Source: Chloroflexota bacterium
GTDB lineage: Bacteria > Chloroflexota > Dehalococcoidia > Lucifugimonadales > GCA-2722455
Length of the DNA: 32,560 nucleotides
Direction of reading: 5' to 3'
Assembly: GCA_002722455.1 (NCBI GenBank)
Contig: PBMB01000010.1
Location: 1 to 32,560 of the forward strand
Positions 1 through 8,368 of the stretch are shown here, one piece after another. Each line of letters opens with the position of its first letter. Position 1 is the stretch's first letter. A model generated the notes under the pieces. It was not told the DNA's origin. It saw nothing but the letters and a program-made list of their open reading frames with translations, and did no database searches. The translations under genes and the position numbers were made by a program.

Positions 1-256
1 GTGCAAGATCTCTAAATCTTTTAACATATTCACCATCCATAGGCTCTGCTATAGAAAGCATCTCTTTCCCTAACTCAGGATTCTCTACTACCTCACCAAC
101 TACATAACCTTCTAAAACCCCTTCAGGAGCAACTATTAAATCAGGTTCTTCTTCAGCAGCTTTACGAATATAATGCTCAAGTTTATCTGCATTATATGGC
201 TTATCCCATGCTTTAGGCTTAAGACTCAAGGCACTTGCTTTAATAACTTTATACAT
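1..256 (-). CDS. Carbon-nitrogen hydrolase (nitrilase family), N-terminal part only
   Basis: The reading frame starts at an ATG whose complement lies at 254-256 and stays open for 85 codons to the window edge, so the C-terminal two thirds are missing. It begins MYKVIKASALSLKPKAWD and runs on to KAAEEEPDLIVAPEGVLEGY. This is the first strand plus the 'D-(L/I)-(I/V)-(V)-x-PE' turn of the nitrilase fold, and the glutamate in APEG is the expected first member of the Glu-Lys-Cys triad. The Lys and Cys would lie beyond the edge. Family members hydrolyse nitriles, amides or carbamoyl groups; the substrate cannot be told from this part. It starts 33 bp after trpE and probably belongs to the same transcript. 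Confidence 0.75.
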   Translation of the reverse strand, partial: MYKVIKASALSLKPKAWDKPYNADKLEHYIRKAAEEEPDLIVAPEGVLEGYVVGEVVENPELGKEMLSIAEPMDGEYVKRFRDLA

Positions 257-289
257 AACTATCTACCTAGCTAATATCCCTATTCTTTC

Positions 290-1762
290 CTATGATAGTA
301 TATTCGATTCGGCATCTTCTATCGCATGTAACAAAGCTGTTGCTTTATCAACCGTTTCCTGGAATTCATGATTAACATTACTATCTGCTACTATACCTCC
401 TCCAGCTTGTACATATGCATCATTATCTTTAACAACCATAGTACGTAAAGCAATAGCTGTGTCCATATTCCCCGAAAAACTAATATATCCTGTCACCCCT
501 CCATACACACCTCTTCGATCTTTTTCTAAATCAGCAATAATTTCCATTGCACGTATTTTAGGTGCTCCAGACAAAGTTCCTGCAGGAAAACACGAGCGTA
601 ATACATCATAGCATGTTAATCCATCTTTTAACTTTCCCTCTATATGTGAAACCAGATGCATAACATGTGAATATTTTTCAATACCCATCAATTGAGTTAC
701 ATTGACTGTACCAATCTTACTAACTTTACCTATATCATTTCTGCCTAAATCCACTAACATAATATGTTCTGCTTTATCTTTTTCACTATTACGTAATTCA
801 TTTGCTAAAAAATCATCTTCTCTCTCAGTCTTACCTCTTTTTCTTGTACCAGCAATAGGATGATAATCTAAATTACCATCTATACACCGTACTAACATTT
901 CTGGAGATGCTCCCACAACCTGAAACCCATCAAGATTCAAATAAAACATATATGGAGAAGGATTAATCCTTCTTAATGATTTATATATTTCTAAAGGATG
1001 AACAACAATAGATTTTTTAAATCTCTGTGAAAAAACAACCTGAATACACTCACCTTGATTTATATACTCAATTATTTTTGAAATTGAATCATTATAGTAA
1101 TCCCGGGACATATTAGACTGTATCGATTTACGAATACTTGAATCTTTCAGGCTAATATCATCGTCGAAACTCGATTCTTGATCATTTAATCTATTGATTA
1201 AAACATTAATCCTAGACAGAGCATTACTATAAGCTAAATCTACACCTTCTTTAAGAAAAGCATAAGAAACAATTTTAATTCGACCATTCACGTGATCCAT
1301 TACAAGAAAATCTGTAGTTAGCATAAATATCGATTCAGGTAAATTCAATGAATCACTGTTATTGATAGGTAAATCCTCAAAATACTGGATAGATTCATAT
1401 CCCATATATCCCACCATACCTCCTTCAAATCTATCCAGTTCAGGAACAGATAAAACCCGAAGATTATCAATTTCATCCTTAATTAAGCTTAAAGGATCAA
1501 CAGCCCCATCGGGTTGTCCTTCTCCTGTTTTAATTACTTTATGTGGCTCTGTACCAATAAAACTGTATCTAGACAAATTATCATCAATCGATACGCTTTC
1601 TAAAAGAAATGAATATGGATTACGTGCAACTTTTCGATATACGGAAATGGGGGTTTCTTCTCCAATATCAATCTCACAAAAAACTGGAATAATATCTATA
1701 TCTTCGGCAAAAGATTTAAATTTTTCAAAAGATGGATAATAAGTATGTGACGAATTAGGCAT
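290..1762 (-). CDS. trpE: Anthranilate synthase component I
   Basis: TrpE converts chorismate plus ammonia, supplied by TrpG, to anthranilate, the first step of tryptophan synthesis in the cytoplasm. At 490 residues it has the normal length. The N-terminal domain carries the tryptophan-feedback elements LLES (53-56) and SRYSFIG (64-70). The chorismate-binding domain has QVVFSQRF (241-248), AGTRKRG (304-310), [12 protein letters not shown] (332-343), [10 protein letters not shown] (393-402) and AGGGIVADS (453-461). The intact LLES motif suggests the enzyme can be inhibited by tryptophan. It follows trpS by 23 bp, so the two are probably cotranscribed. No trpG is visible next to it. The related PabB and MenF are less likely because the feedback motif and PAGT(L/V)SGAPK form are TrpE-like. 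The SD is weak (AAAG). Confidence 0.95.
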   Translation of the reverse strand: MPNSSHTYYPSFEKFKSFAEDIDIIPVFCEIDIGEETPISVYRKVARNPYSFLLESVSIDDNLSRYSFIGTEPHKVIKTGEGQPDGAVDPLSLIKDEIDNLRVLSVPELDRFEGGMVGYMGYESIQYFEDLPINNSDSLNLPESIFMLTTDFLVMDHVNGRIKIVSYAFLKEGVDLAYSNALSRINVLINRLNDQESSFDDDISLKDSSIRKSIQSNMSRDYYNDSISKIIEYINQGECIQVVFSQRFKKSIVVHPLEIYKSLRRINPSPYMFYLNLDGFQVVGASPEMLVRCIDGNLDYHPIAGTRKRGKTEREDDFLANELRNSEKDKAEHIMLVDLGRNDIGKVSKIGTVNVTQLMGIEKYSHVMHLVSHIEGKLKDGLTCYDVLRSCFPAGTLSGAPKIRAMEIIADLEKDRRGVYGGVTGYISFSGNMDTAIALRTMVVKDNDAYVQAGGGIVADSNVNHEFQETVDKATALLHAIEDAESNILS

Positions 1763-1785
1763 ATTTCTTTACAACTAATAAATAT

Positions 1786-2799
1786 TTAAAGATTAAGTAG
1801 TCCCATTTTATATTTTACTTCACTTAGTTTTGATTCACTAATCTCAGCAGCTTTTTCACCACCATCTAATAGTATACGGTGTAATTCACCGCTATCATTC
1901 ATAATTCGAGCATATTTCTCCTGAATAGGACGCAATTCCTCTATTACAACCTCTGCAACTATGGTCTTCAAACTACCATATCCCTTCAAATTTTCAAAAT
2001 CTTTTTCAACTTGTGATTCCGTTTTACCTGTAATAACTTTATATATCCCTAAGAGATTATTAACTCCTGCCCTTTCAGTGTCATCACTAAAACGTATTTC
2101 ATTATAAGAATCGGTAACAGCTCTTTTAAAACTTCTTTCGATTTCTTTAGGATCATCGAGAAGTCTTACAGCGTGACCTCTAATTTTTGAATGTTCTTTA
2201 GACATTTTGATTGTTGCATCATTTAAACCCATTACCCTAGCACCAGTTTTGGAAATAACTGGTTCAGGTACAACAAAAGTTTCACCGTAAATACGATTAA
2301 AGCGCTGAGCAATATCCCTTGCAAGTTCTACATGTTGTTTCTGGTCTTCTCCAACTGGAACTTCATGAGCATCATAAATAATAATATCTGCTGCCATTAA
2401 TACAGGATAATCTAATAACCCAGCTAAAATACTATCTGTACGTAAAGATTTATCTTTATACTGAGTCATTCTTTCAAGCCAACCTAATGGTGTAATACAA
2501 TTTAATAACCAACAAACTTCTGCATGAACAGATACATGACTTTGTATAAAAACACAACTTTTAATGGGGTCTATACCACACGCAATATATAGAGCGGCTG
2601 TCTGAAGTGTACGATCTCTTAATTCATCAGGATTCTGTTTAACAGTTAATGCATGTAAATCGACAATACAGAAAAAATTATCTCTATTGTTTTGTTGATT
2701 TACCCATCCTTTTAAAGCACCAACATAATTCCCTAAATGAAGATCTCCTGAAGGTTGTATACCACTAAACACACGTTTCATATTAATAGTATCTGGCAA
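1786..2799 (-). CDS. trpS: Tryptophanyl-tRNA synthetase
   Basis: This class Ic synthetase charges tRNA-Trp in the cytoplasm. The sequence has the HIGH-type motif HLGN just after VFSGIQPSGD, the segment PVGEDQKQHVELARDIA, and the KMSKS-type motif KMSKE. The length, about 337 residues, is typical. Start choice: the frame is open from a GTG at 2811, but a strong GGAGG lies five bases before an in-frame TTG at 2799. The GTG has no SD, and the ATG at 2781 is too far from the GGAGG. I therefore place the start at the TTG, with the ATG (MKRVFSGIQP) as the alternative. It is the first gene of trpS-trpE-nitrilase and has a candidate promoter about 40 bp upstream. Confidence 0.94.
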   Translation of the reverse strand: MPDTINMKRVFSGIQPSGDLHLGNYVGALKGWVNQQNNRDNFFCIVDLHALTVKQNPDELRDRTLQTAALYIACGIDPIKSCVFIQSHVSVHAEVCWLLNCITPLGWLERMTQYKDKSLRTDSILAGLLDYPVLMAADIIIYDAHEVPVGEDQKQHVELARDIAQRFNRIYGETFVVPEPVISKTGARVMGLNDATIKMSKEHSKIRGHAVRLLDDPKEIERSFKRAVTDSYNEIRFSDDTERAGVNNLLGIYKVITGKTESQVEKDFENLKGYGSLKTIVAEVVIEELRPIQEKYARIMNDSGELHRILLDGGEKAAEISESKLSEVKYKMGLLNL

Positions 2800-2835
2800 A
2801 ATATCCTCCACCTTAAAATAATTTCTCTTAATTAT

Positions 2836-2864
2836 AGTATATAGTTTGTCTTACTTTAGACCAA
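2836..2864 (-). promoter_or_regulatory. Candidate sigma70-type promoter for trpS
   Basis: Read on the minus strand it is TTGGTC, 17 bases, TATACT. The -10 element matches 5 of 6 and the -35 element 4 of 6 consensus bases. Transcription would begin about 30 bases before the proposed trpS start. I see no T-box or attenuator structure in the leader. AT-rich DNA gives such matches fairly often, so confidence is limited. Confidence 0.35.
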
Positions 2865-2966
2865 AGGGAAGATTCATGCTTCTTATATATATAATCATAT
2901 TACTATGATTAGTAAGAAATAAAGTTTAATATCACTTGGTTTAATTTTTGTCTCAAAAAATTAACT

Positions 2967-4334
2967 TTAATCTACTTCTACTGCTCTTGCTCTAACTCTA
3001 AACTTGGATTGGTATTTTTCTCGGTTGTTCTGGTGATCTTTCCAAACAGAATCTTGACACGACTGATGCGCCTCCTGATGGAACTCCGAAAATATTTCAG
3101 GTGTAGGACATTTTTCCTCTAACTCCTGACGGTGCAACGTATCCAAAATCAATAACAAACCATTCAGGGCTCGGTTATAGGAGCGTTGTTCTGCCTCTGT
3201 TGTTTCTTGTTTGGATTCATATAATGAAACTGTTTTTTCATAATTTTCACGAGCTGACTCAAAATCTCGACATTGAGAAGATCCCTGAATGTCAGCCAAC
3301 TCCACAATATTATTAAGATTATCTGGTTCGTAATTTAAATTATCATGAGCAACCCGTAATTGTTGTTCGCAAATCTTATTTAATACATCGTCTATCTTGG
3401 ATTGGTATTTTTCTTCTCTTTCCTTATTAAACTCTGCCACAAGAGGATCTATACACGACCGATCCTGCGTCGCTGGTTTTGCTGGCAGTGCTGGTTTTGC
3501 TTGTTTTTCTGGATATAGTGCTGGTTTTAGTGGCAGTGGTGTTACAACGGGAATAAGATTACCATCTGCGTCTCGATTAACAGGAGAAGAACATTTTTCA
3601 TTTATCTCAATGTCGAGATTTCTACTCTCATGTGGACTGTGAAGAAGACGATCTAGGGCATGCATATACAAGAATTTTTCTTCGTCTGTTGTTTCTTGTT
3701 TGGATTCATATAATGAAACTATTTTTTCATAATTTTCATGAGCAGACTCAAAATCTCGACAAGGATAATCCTGAATGTCAGCCAAATTAAGCAACATCCC
3801 AAGGTTATCTGGTTCACTGTGGAGTTGTACCTGTAAATATTCTAATTCTGTTTTACAATCTTCTTGTCTTTTCACCTCAACATTCTGCGAGTAATTCTCC
3901 ATCTCATCCCCACTTTGATATATATTATTAGCACAAGTTCCAGCCACAGTAACCATCACGATTATAAGTAATGCTCCATGTACTTTTGTAGTCTTTCCTC
4001 TACGAGATGACAAAACTAAAAAAAATATAACAGTTAATAATACAAAGAGAAAACCAAGCCACCACCATCCCAATATCTCAAAATCTGAACCACACATGCC
4101 AAACGTCGATCTGTCACAAGAAGAAACAGTCATATTCAAAGCCATTATTGTAGAACTTAACAAGATTATTAGAGAAACAATACTGAATATAACAAAAAAT
4201 AACTCTGAAATTGCTCCTTTATTTCTGTCTCCAGTTTGGGTAGTTGGTACAGACCTATCAATTAATTCTGATCCACAACTTGCACAATAAACTGCATTAG
4301 ATTCATATTTTTTTCCACATTTATAACAGTGCAT
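2967..4334 (-). CDS. Zinc-ribbon membrane protein with duplicated Cys-bearing extracytoplasmic repeat
   Basis: I do not recognise a named family beyond the N-terminal zinc ribbon, which starts MHCYKCGKKY and has two CxxC pairs about 11 residues apart. Three hydrophobic segments follow (about residues 44-66, 89-110 and 119-134). The loop between the second and third is rich in Arg and Lys, so the ribbon should be inside and the C-terminal 320 residues outside. That outer part holds two copies of a unit of about 125-155 residues. Each contains EPDNL, LADIQ, CRDFESA.ENYEK.VSLYESKQETT, EKC(S/P) and ends in EKYQSK, with four cysteines at matching places. A proline-rich linker (repeated KPAL) is part of the first copy. 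The helical CRDFESA..NYEK stretch is TPR-like. Start: the frame is open from an ATG at 4349, but GAGAAAGG lies four bases before the ATG at 4334 and that start gives the usual M-x-C-x-x-C-G beginning. Function unknown. Confidence 0.8.
   Translation of the reverse strand: MHCYKCGKKYESNAVYCASCGSELIDRSVPTTQTGDRNKGAISELFFVIFSIVSLIILLSSTIMALNMTVSSCDRSTFGMCGSDFEILGWWWLGFLFVLLTVIFFLVLSSRRGKTTKVHGALLIIVMVTVAGTCANNIYQSGDEMENYSQNVEVKRQEDCKTELEYLQVQLHSEPDNLGMLLNLADIQDYPCRDFESAHENYEKIVSLYESKQETTDEEKFLYMHALDRLLHSPHESRNLDIEINEKCSSPVNRDADGNLIPVVTPLPLKPALYPEKQAKPALPAKPATQDRSCIDPLVAEFNKEREEKYQSKIDDVLNKICEQQLRVAHDNLNYEPDNLNNIVELADIQGSSQCRDFESARENYEKTVSLYESKQETTEAEQRSYNRALNGLLLILDTLHRQELEEKCPTPEIFSEFHQEAHQSCQDSVWKDHQNNREKYQSKFRVRARAVEVD
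3196..3272. repeat. Internal direct repeat, copy A (77 bp)
   Basis: This stretch matches 3685-3761 at 74 of 77 bases without gaps, in the same orientation and same reading frame. It encodes the CRDFESA.ENYEK.VSLYESKQETT part of the second protein repeat. Identity drops sharply on the side encoding the following residues. Confidence 0.9.
3685..3761. repeat. Internal direct repeat, copy B (77 bp)
   Basis: This is the partner of 3196-3272 and encodes the same helix in the first protein repeat. The copies start 489 bp apart. A second, shorter shared block of 19 identical bases (3003-3021 and 3396-3414) encodes the EKYQSK end of each protein repeat. Confidence 0.9.
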
Positions 4335-4443
4335 AGAACCTTTCTCCATTTATTATTAAAATTGAACCAAACATTTTTTCAAAATGTTGTATATCTTCCA
4401 AATTCAGATCGATAACTGAATATTGAATTTCGTTCCAGCTAAG

Positions 4444-4472
4444 AATTCTGTAATATTGTATATTACAGAATT
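4444..4472. repeat. Perfect 12-bp inverted repeat between divergent genes (candidate operator)
   Basis: AATTCTGTAATA is followed by a 5-base spacer and its exact reverse complement. It lies between the zinc-ribbon membrane protein gene (minus) and the DUF2723 gene (plus), 10 bases upstream of a TTGACA element. There is no T-tract, and both flanking genes point away, so a terminator makes little sense. A dimeric regulator site is the simplest reading. Unlike most inverted repeats in this window it includes C and G pairs (CTG/CAG). Confidence 0.6.
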
Positions 4473-4482
4473 AACTTTAAGA

Positions 4483-4509
4483 TTGACAAGAATTTATGTA
4501 CTCTATAGG
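4483..4509 (+). promoter_or_regulatory. Candidate promoter for the DUF2723 gene
   Basis: A perfect TTGACA is followed after 15 bases by TATAGG. The spacing is shorter than the ideal 17. The start codon is about 50 bases downstream, and a 7-bp inverted repeat (TAAATAG, 16 bases, CTATTTA; 4520-4549) would lie near the 5' end of the transcript. Confidence 0.4.
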
Positions 4510-4560
4510 CAGAAATAATTAAATAGAGTCACTATAAACAAACTATTTATAAATTCAATT

Positions 4561-6177
4561 ATGATAAAAAATAAGTTGCCACTAAAAAAATTAATTCCAA
4601 TTCTATCTGGATCTTTAGTCGACATGATAGCTCCGATAGGAATCTTTCTTTTTACTATTGGATTGTATGCTACAACTATAGCTCCTTCACTAAGTTGGGG
4701 TTTTAATAATTATGGTATAGATAGTGGTGAATTACTAAGTGCAGCAAAAACTCTGGGAATACCTCATCCCCCCGGATACCCAACTTATACCATTCTGCTA
4801 CATCTTTATTCAAAAATAGTACAAATAGGAGATTTAGCATTTAGAGGAAATACTTTTTCAACTTTTAATGCAAGTATTACTGTACTAATGATTTATTTTA
4901 TTATTAAAAAATCCTGTACACTGCTAGAAATTACTAAAACAAGAATTGAAACTATTTTCTGTGCAATAATTGGTTCTGTAATCATTACAACTGCACCTTT
5001 ATTTTGGGCAAATTCATTAATTACTGAAGTTTATACTTTAAATACAGTTTTTCTAAGTATTTTAATTTTATTATCTCTAAAAATCACAGAGAAAAATACA
5101 AAAAGTAAAAAACTATTCCTCATATTTGGGATGTTCGCAGGCATAGGACTTGGAAATCATCTAACTCTAATATTTATCAGTGCCCCATTAATTCTCTGGA
5201 TAACTCACTCCCATCAATATAATAAAAAGAAGTTTTCCTTATTAATACTAGGATTTTTTATCGGATGTGCAATATATTTATATTTACCTATACGTGCTCT
5301 TTCAGATCCACCTATTAATTGGGGGAATCCTGTTGATTTAAAAAGTTTTCTCTGGGTCATTACTGCAGAACCTTACAAAAATTTAGTATTTGGAGTAAAT
5401 CAATCTCTTTTAATAGCTCGATTATCATCATGGAGCACAATAATATTAAATCAATTTACTTTTCTTGGTCTATTTATAGGTTTAATGGCACCACCATTAC
5501 TTTACAAGAAACAAAGATGGTTTCTTATATGTAGCTCTGCATCTATGATTTTTTTCTTAATATATTCTATAACTTATAACTCCATGGATGCTGAAGTATT
5601 ACTCTTACCGATAATTGTAATATTTAGTATTTGGATAGGAATTGGATTCGCTGTAATCACTGCTCACATTAAAAAGGTTATCTATCCATGGAGAAACTTT
5701 TCATATATCCATGCACATATTTTTACAATAACCGCTATATTTATCCTAATATTAATATCGGGATTATCGATAATAAATAATTATAAATCCCTTAACCTAA
5801 GTAATAACCAAAATGCACTAGAATATGCACAAACAATTTTCGACAGAATCCCTGATCAATCAATTATTATTGCAGATAATGAACAACATGTTTTTTCATT
5901 ATGGTATCTATTATACGGAAACCAATCTAACAAAAAAATCATGGTTGTGTCTTCTCGATTATTACAATTCGACTGGTATGTCTTACAAATGAGAGATCAA
6001 TATCCGTTACAAATTCCATTTAACTCAACATCAAATCTAACTGCACATGAACGCTTAAAAAATATAATCGAACATAATCAAAATAATGTAGACATATTCT
6101 TTTCTTATCCAACAGCATTATTCCCACAAATAGAAGAAGGACTTATCTACCGTTTAGAAAAAGCAAGAAAACAATAA
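4561..6177 (+). CDS. DUF2723 family membrane protein, GT-C glycosyltransferase-like
   Basis: It is a polytopic membrane protein of 538 residues. After the first transmembrane segment come APSLSWG and then DSGEL (54-58), TLGIPHPPGYP (64-74) and further hydrophobic segments. These are the hallmark of DUF2723 (PF11028). The acidic DSGE in the first outer loop is where GT-C enzymes carry their catalytic acid, so transfer of a lipid-linked sugar to protein or cell-envelope glycan is the usual proposal for the family. About ten to twelve membrane segments are followed by a soluble C-terminal region of roughly 120 residues. No SD is visible before the ATG. It ends 21 bp before the convergent folB. 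The donor and acceptor are unknown. Confidence 0.85.
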   Translation: MIKNKLPLKKLIPILSGSLVDMIAPIGIFLFTIGLYATTIAPSLSWGFNNYGIDSGELLSAAKTLGIPHPPGYPTYTILLHLYSKIVQIGDLAFRGNTFSTFNASITVLMIYFIIKKSCTLLEITKTRIETIFCAIIGSVIITTAPLFWANSLITEVYTLNTVFLSILILLSLKITEKNTKSKKLFLIFGMFAGIGLGNHLTLIFISAPLILWITHSHQYNKKKFSLLILGFFIGCAIYLYLPIRALSDPPINWGNPVDLKSFLWVITAEPYKNLVFGVNQSLLIARLSSWSTIILNQFTFLGLFIGLMAPPLLYKKQRWFLICSSASMIFFLIYSITYNSMDAEVLLLPIIVIFSIWIGIGFAVITAHIKKVIYPWRNFSYIHAHIFTITAIFILILISGLSIINNYKSLNLSNNQNALEYAQTIFDRIPDQSIIIADNEQHVFSLWYLLYGNQSNKKIMVVSSRLLQFDWYVLQMRDQYPLQIPFNSTSNLTAHERLKNIIEHNQNNVDIFFSYPTALFPQIEEGLIYRLEKARKQ

Positions 6178-6198
6178 AATTCTAGGAAATTACTGATT

Positions 6199-6570
6199 TC
6201 AATTTTCCGTATTACGTACAATTGTAACCGATACATTTCCTGTAACATTCTGATTGATCTCTGCCGAAGGTTTTGTAATAGTCACTTGAACACTATCAAC
6301 CACAATAACAAGGAGTATCTGCTGTGCTATTTCATTTGCTACTGTTTCAATTAATTTCTTACTAGGTCCTTGAACAATATCACGAGCAATTTTATGTAAA
6401 ATTCTATAATCTACTGTATCTGACAAATTATCTGTAGAACTAGACTGTTTTAAATCTTTTTTTATCACAATATCAACTATAAATCTCTGTCCTAAAGAAC
6501 GTTCAGACTCTTTAATACCGTGATATCCAAAAAATATCAAATTACTTAATTTTATTGAATCTTCTGTCAT
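6199..6570 (-). CDS. folB: Dihydroneopterin aldolase
   Basis: FolB cleaves 7,8-dihydroneopterin to 6-hydroxymethyl-dihydropterin and glycolaldehyde in folate synthesis. At 123 residues the length is normal. The order of motifs fits: GYHGIKESERSLGQRFIVD (15-33) with the catalytic-region glutamate, DTVDY (51-55) with the pterin-stacking tyrosine, KLIETVANEIA (72-82) and ITKP (98-101) with the conserved catalytic lysine. It starts 11 bp after the CitE-like gene with no SD of its own, so translation is probably coupled. No other folate gene is visible nearby. Confidence 0.93.
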   Translation of the reverse strand: MTEDSIKLSNLIFFGYHGIKESERSLGQRFIVDIVIKKDLKQSSSTDNLSDTVDYRILHKIARDIVQGPSKKLIETVANEIAQQILLVIVVDSVQVTITKPSAEINQNVTGNVSVTIVRNTEN

Positions 6571-6581
6571 AGTAATCTATA

Positions 6582-7454
6582 TTAATCAAAATTTAATTTT
6601 TTTTCGTATTCGAGAACCTGTAGTGCACGCTCAACTACAGGTGTATCAATCATTAATCCATCTAATGAAGTTGATCCTCGACCAACTACTTCAGCATTAT
6701 TATAAGCTTCAATAATCCTTCTTGCTTGATCCAATTCTAGTTGTGTTGGAGAAAAACATGAATTAATAGGATCAATTTGATTAGGATGAATCGCAAATTT
6801 CCCGATATAACCTAAGCGTCGAGCAAATTGACTCTCTGCTATCAATTGTTTGGTATCCTGATACACAAAAAATGGAGCATCTAATGCTAAAATACCTGCA
6901 GCTCTAGCTGCAATAGGAACAACTGAACGAGGATAAGAAAGGTGTTCTGGATTACTTATATCTGGAATCCCAGGTAATCCCATATCAAGACTGAAATCTT
7001 CAGAACCAAAAGCAGCTGCAATAATCCTAGGGCTAGAAGTCAATATATCATAGACGTTTACGATAGCAAGTGCAGATTCAATCCATAAAATTAATTTTAT
7101 ATCACCAACATTTAAACCCTCTTTATTCTCTTGTTTCTCTAAGAAGCTTTCAACCATTTTAACATCGGAAACAGAACCAATTTTACCTACTGAAATAGTT
7201 GTAATACCAGGTTTAATTACAACTTTCAAATCATCTTGAATTAACTCAGATTTAACCGAATTAATCCGAGGAATTACAGGACGACCACTTTCAATTAATT
7301 TGTTTAAATTAGATGACAATATATCTCTGGCTTGAGATTTTTGTGATAAAGATATTGAATCTTCCAAGTCAGGAATTAAAACATCTGGATTCAGAGTACA
7401 TGCCTTTTCTAACATACGAACACTATTACCTGGAACAAAGAGTAAACTTCTCAC
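6582..7454 (-). CDS. CitE-like lyase (HpcH/HpaI aldolase family, citrate lyase beta-like)
   Basis: A TIM-barrel enzyme of 290 residues that, by family, cleaves or forms C-C bonds of acyl-CoA thioesters (malyl-CoA, citramalyl-CoA, citryl-ACP). Visible motifs are RSLLFVPGNS (2-11), DLED (29-32), RIN (63-65), WIES (124-127) with the metal-binding glutamate, FGSEDFSLDMG (149-159) with the metal-binding aspartate, YPRS (174-177) and GKFAIHPNQ (218-226). There are no citD or citF partners here, so it is not part of a citrate lyase complex in this window. A stand-alone malyl- or citramalyl-CoA lyase is likelier, but the substrate cannot be fixed. The GTG start is preceded by AAGGAG at four bases. 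folB follows in the same transcript. Confidence 0.87.
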   Translation of the reverse strand: MRSLLFVPGNSVRMLEKACTLNPDVLIPDLEDSISLSQKSQARDILSSNLNKLIESGRPVIPRINSVKSELIQDDLKVVIKPGITTISVGKIGSVSDVKMVESFLEKQENKEGLNVGDIKLILWIESALAIVNVYDILTSSPRIIAAAFGSEDFSLDMGLPGIPDISNPEHLSYPRSVVPIAARAAGILALDAPFFVYQDTKQLIAESQFARRLGYIGKFAIHPNQIDPINSCFSPTQLELDQARRIIEAYNNAEVVGRGSTSLDGLMIDTPVVERALQVLEYEKKLNFD

Positions 7455-7513
7455 TATTCTCCTTCAAATCACATCCGATAAATTAAACTAATTGTATACT
7501 TAACTATAACAAA

Positions 7514-7546
7514 TTATCTAAATTAATATATATTTGCTTTAGATAA
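7514..7546. repeat. 9-bp perfect inverted repeat between divergent genes
   Basis: TTATCTAAA, 15 bases, TTTAGATAA. It lies in the 125-bp gap between the CitE-like gene (minus) and cofE (plus). It could be an operator or a leader stem-loop. I found no convincing -35/-10 pair for either gene here. In such AT-rich DNA a 9-bp match may arise by chance. Confidence 0.35.
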
Positions 7547-7579
7547 CAAAATCAAATAATAAAAATAACATGAACTTTA

Positions 7580-8359
7580 ATGGATAATCATATGCCTCAA
7601 AAAACTATACAAATTATTGGATTAAATCATATCCCAGAAATCAAACCTGGAGCAGATCTGACAAATATATTAATAAAAGGAATTGAAAAACAAAAACTTA
7701 AAATAGAAAATAATGACATCTTTGTAATTGCACAAAAAATTGTATCTAAAGCTGAAGGTCAAATAATTAATTTAAATCATATTAAACCTTCGACATTTGC
7801 TACTATTTTCAGTCTAAAATCTGGGAAAGATGCGAGGTTAATAGAATTAATCTTACAACAAAGCAAACAAATTATCAGAATGGATATGGATAAAGGTACG
7901 CTAATTACTGAAACTATCCATGGTTTAATATGTGCTAATGCTGGTATTGACTCATCAAATGTAGAAGGGTCGGAATATGTGACCCTTCTTCCGGATAACC
8001 CCGACTTATCAGCTAAAAAACTATATTACGGCATCTCATCATTTTTCTCTAATTTATCAATACCAGTAATCATATCTGATACATTTGGTCGTCCATGGAG
8101 AAATGGTCAAAATAATGTTGCCATTGGGATATATGGAATGGATCCAATAAAGGATTACAGAAATACCAAGGATGTTTTTGGGAATACACTTTCTAATACA
8201 ATGATAACAATAGCCGATGAAATTGCTGCTGCTGCTGAGCTTGTTATGGGAAAAACTAATAGAATTCCTATTGTACTAATCAAAGGTATTAATACAAGTT
8301 TTAGTGAAACAACTATTAATACAATATTTCGAAATCCATCAGAAGATCTATTCCGTTAA
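7580..8359 (+). CDS. cofE: Coenzyme F420-0:L-glutamate ligase
   Basis: CofE adds gamma-linked glutamates to F420-0 using GTP and a divalent metal, the last stage of coenzyme F420 synthesis in the cytoplasm. At 259 residues it matches stand-alone CofE, without the nitroreductase domain of mycobacterial FbiB. Motifs are VSKAEG (55-60), GLICANAGIDSSNV (115-128) and SDTFGRPWRNGQ (166-177). Two in-frame ATGs lie four codons apart (7580 and 7592), and neither has a clear SD; I keep the first. It ends 9 bp before a convergent gene. Its presence implies that the organism uses F420-dependent oxidoreductases encoded elsewhere. No other cof/fbi gene is in the window. Confidence 0.94.
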   Translation: MDNHMPQKTIQIIGLNHIPEIKPGADLTNILIKGIEKQKLKIENNDIFVIAQKIVSKAEGQIINLNHIKPSTFATIFSLKSGKDARLIELILQQSKQIIRMDMDKGTLITETIHGLICANAGIDSSNVEGSEYVTLLPDNPDLSAKKLYYGISSFFSNLSIPVIISDTFGRPWRNGQNNVAIGIYGMDPIKDYRNTKDVFGNTLSNTMITIADEIAAAAELVMGKTNRIPIVLIKGINTSFSETTINTIFRNPSEDLFR

Positions 8360-8368
8360 AGAGAAAAG

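Noticed and set aside
4370-4388. 8-bp inverted repeat (AACATTTT, 3 bases, AAAATGTT) near the zinc-ribbon membrane protein start
   Set aside because: Matches of this length are expected many times by chance in gaps this rich in A and T.
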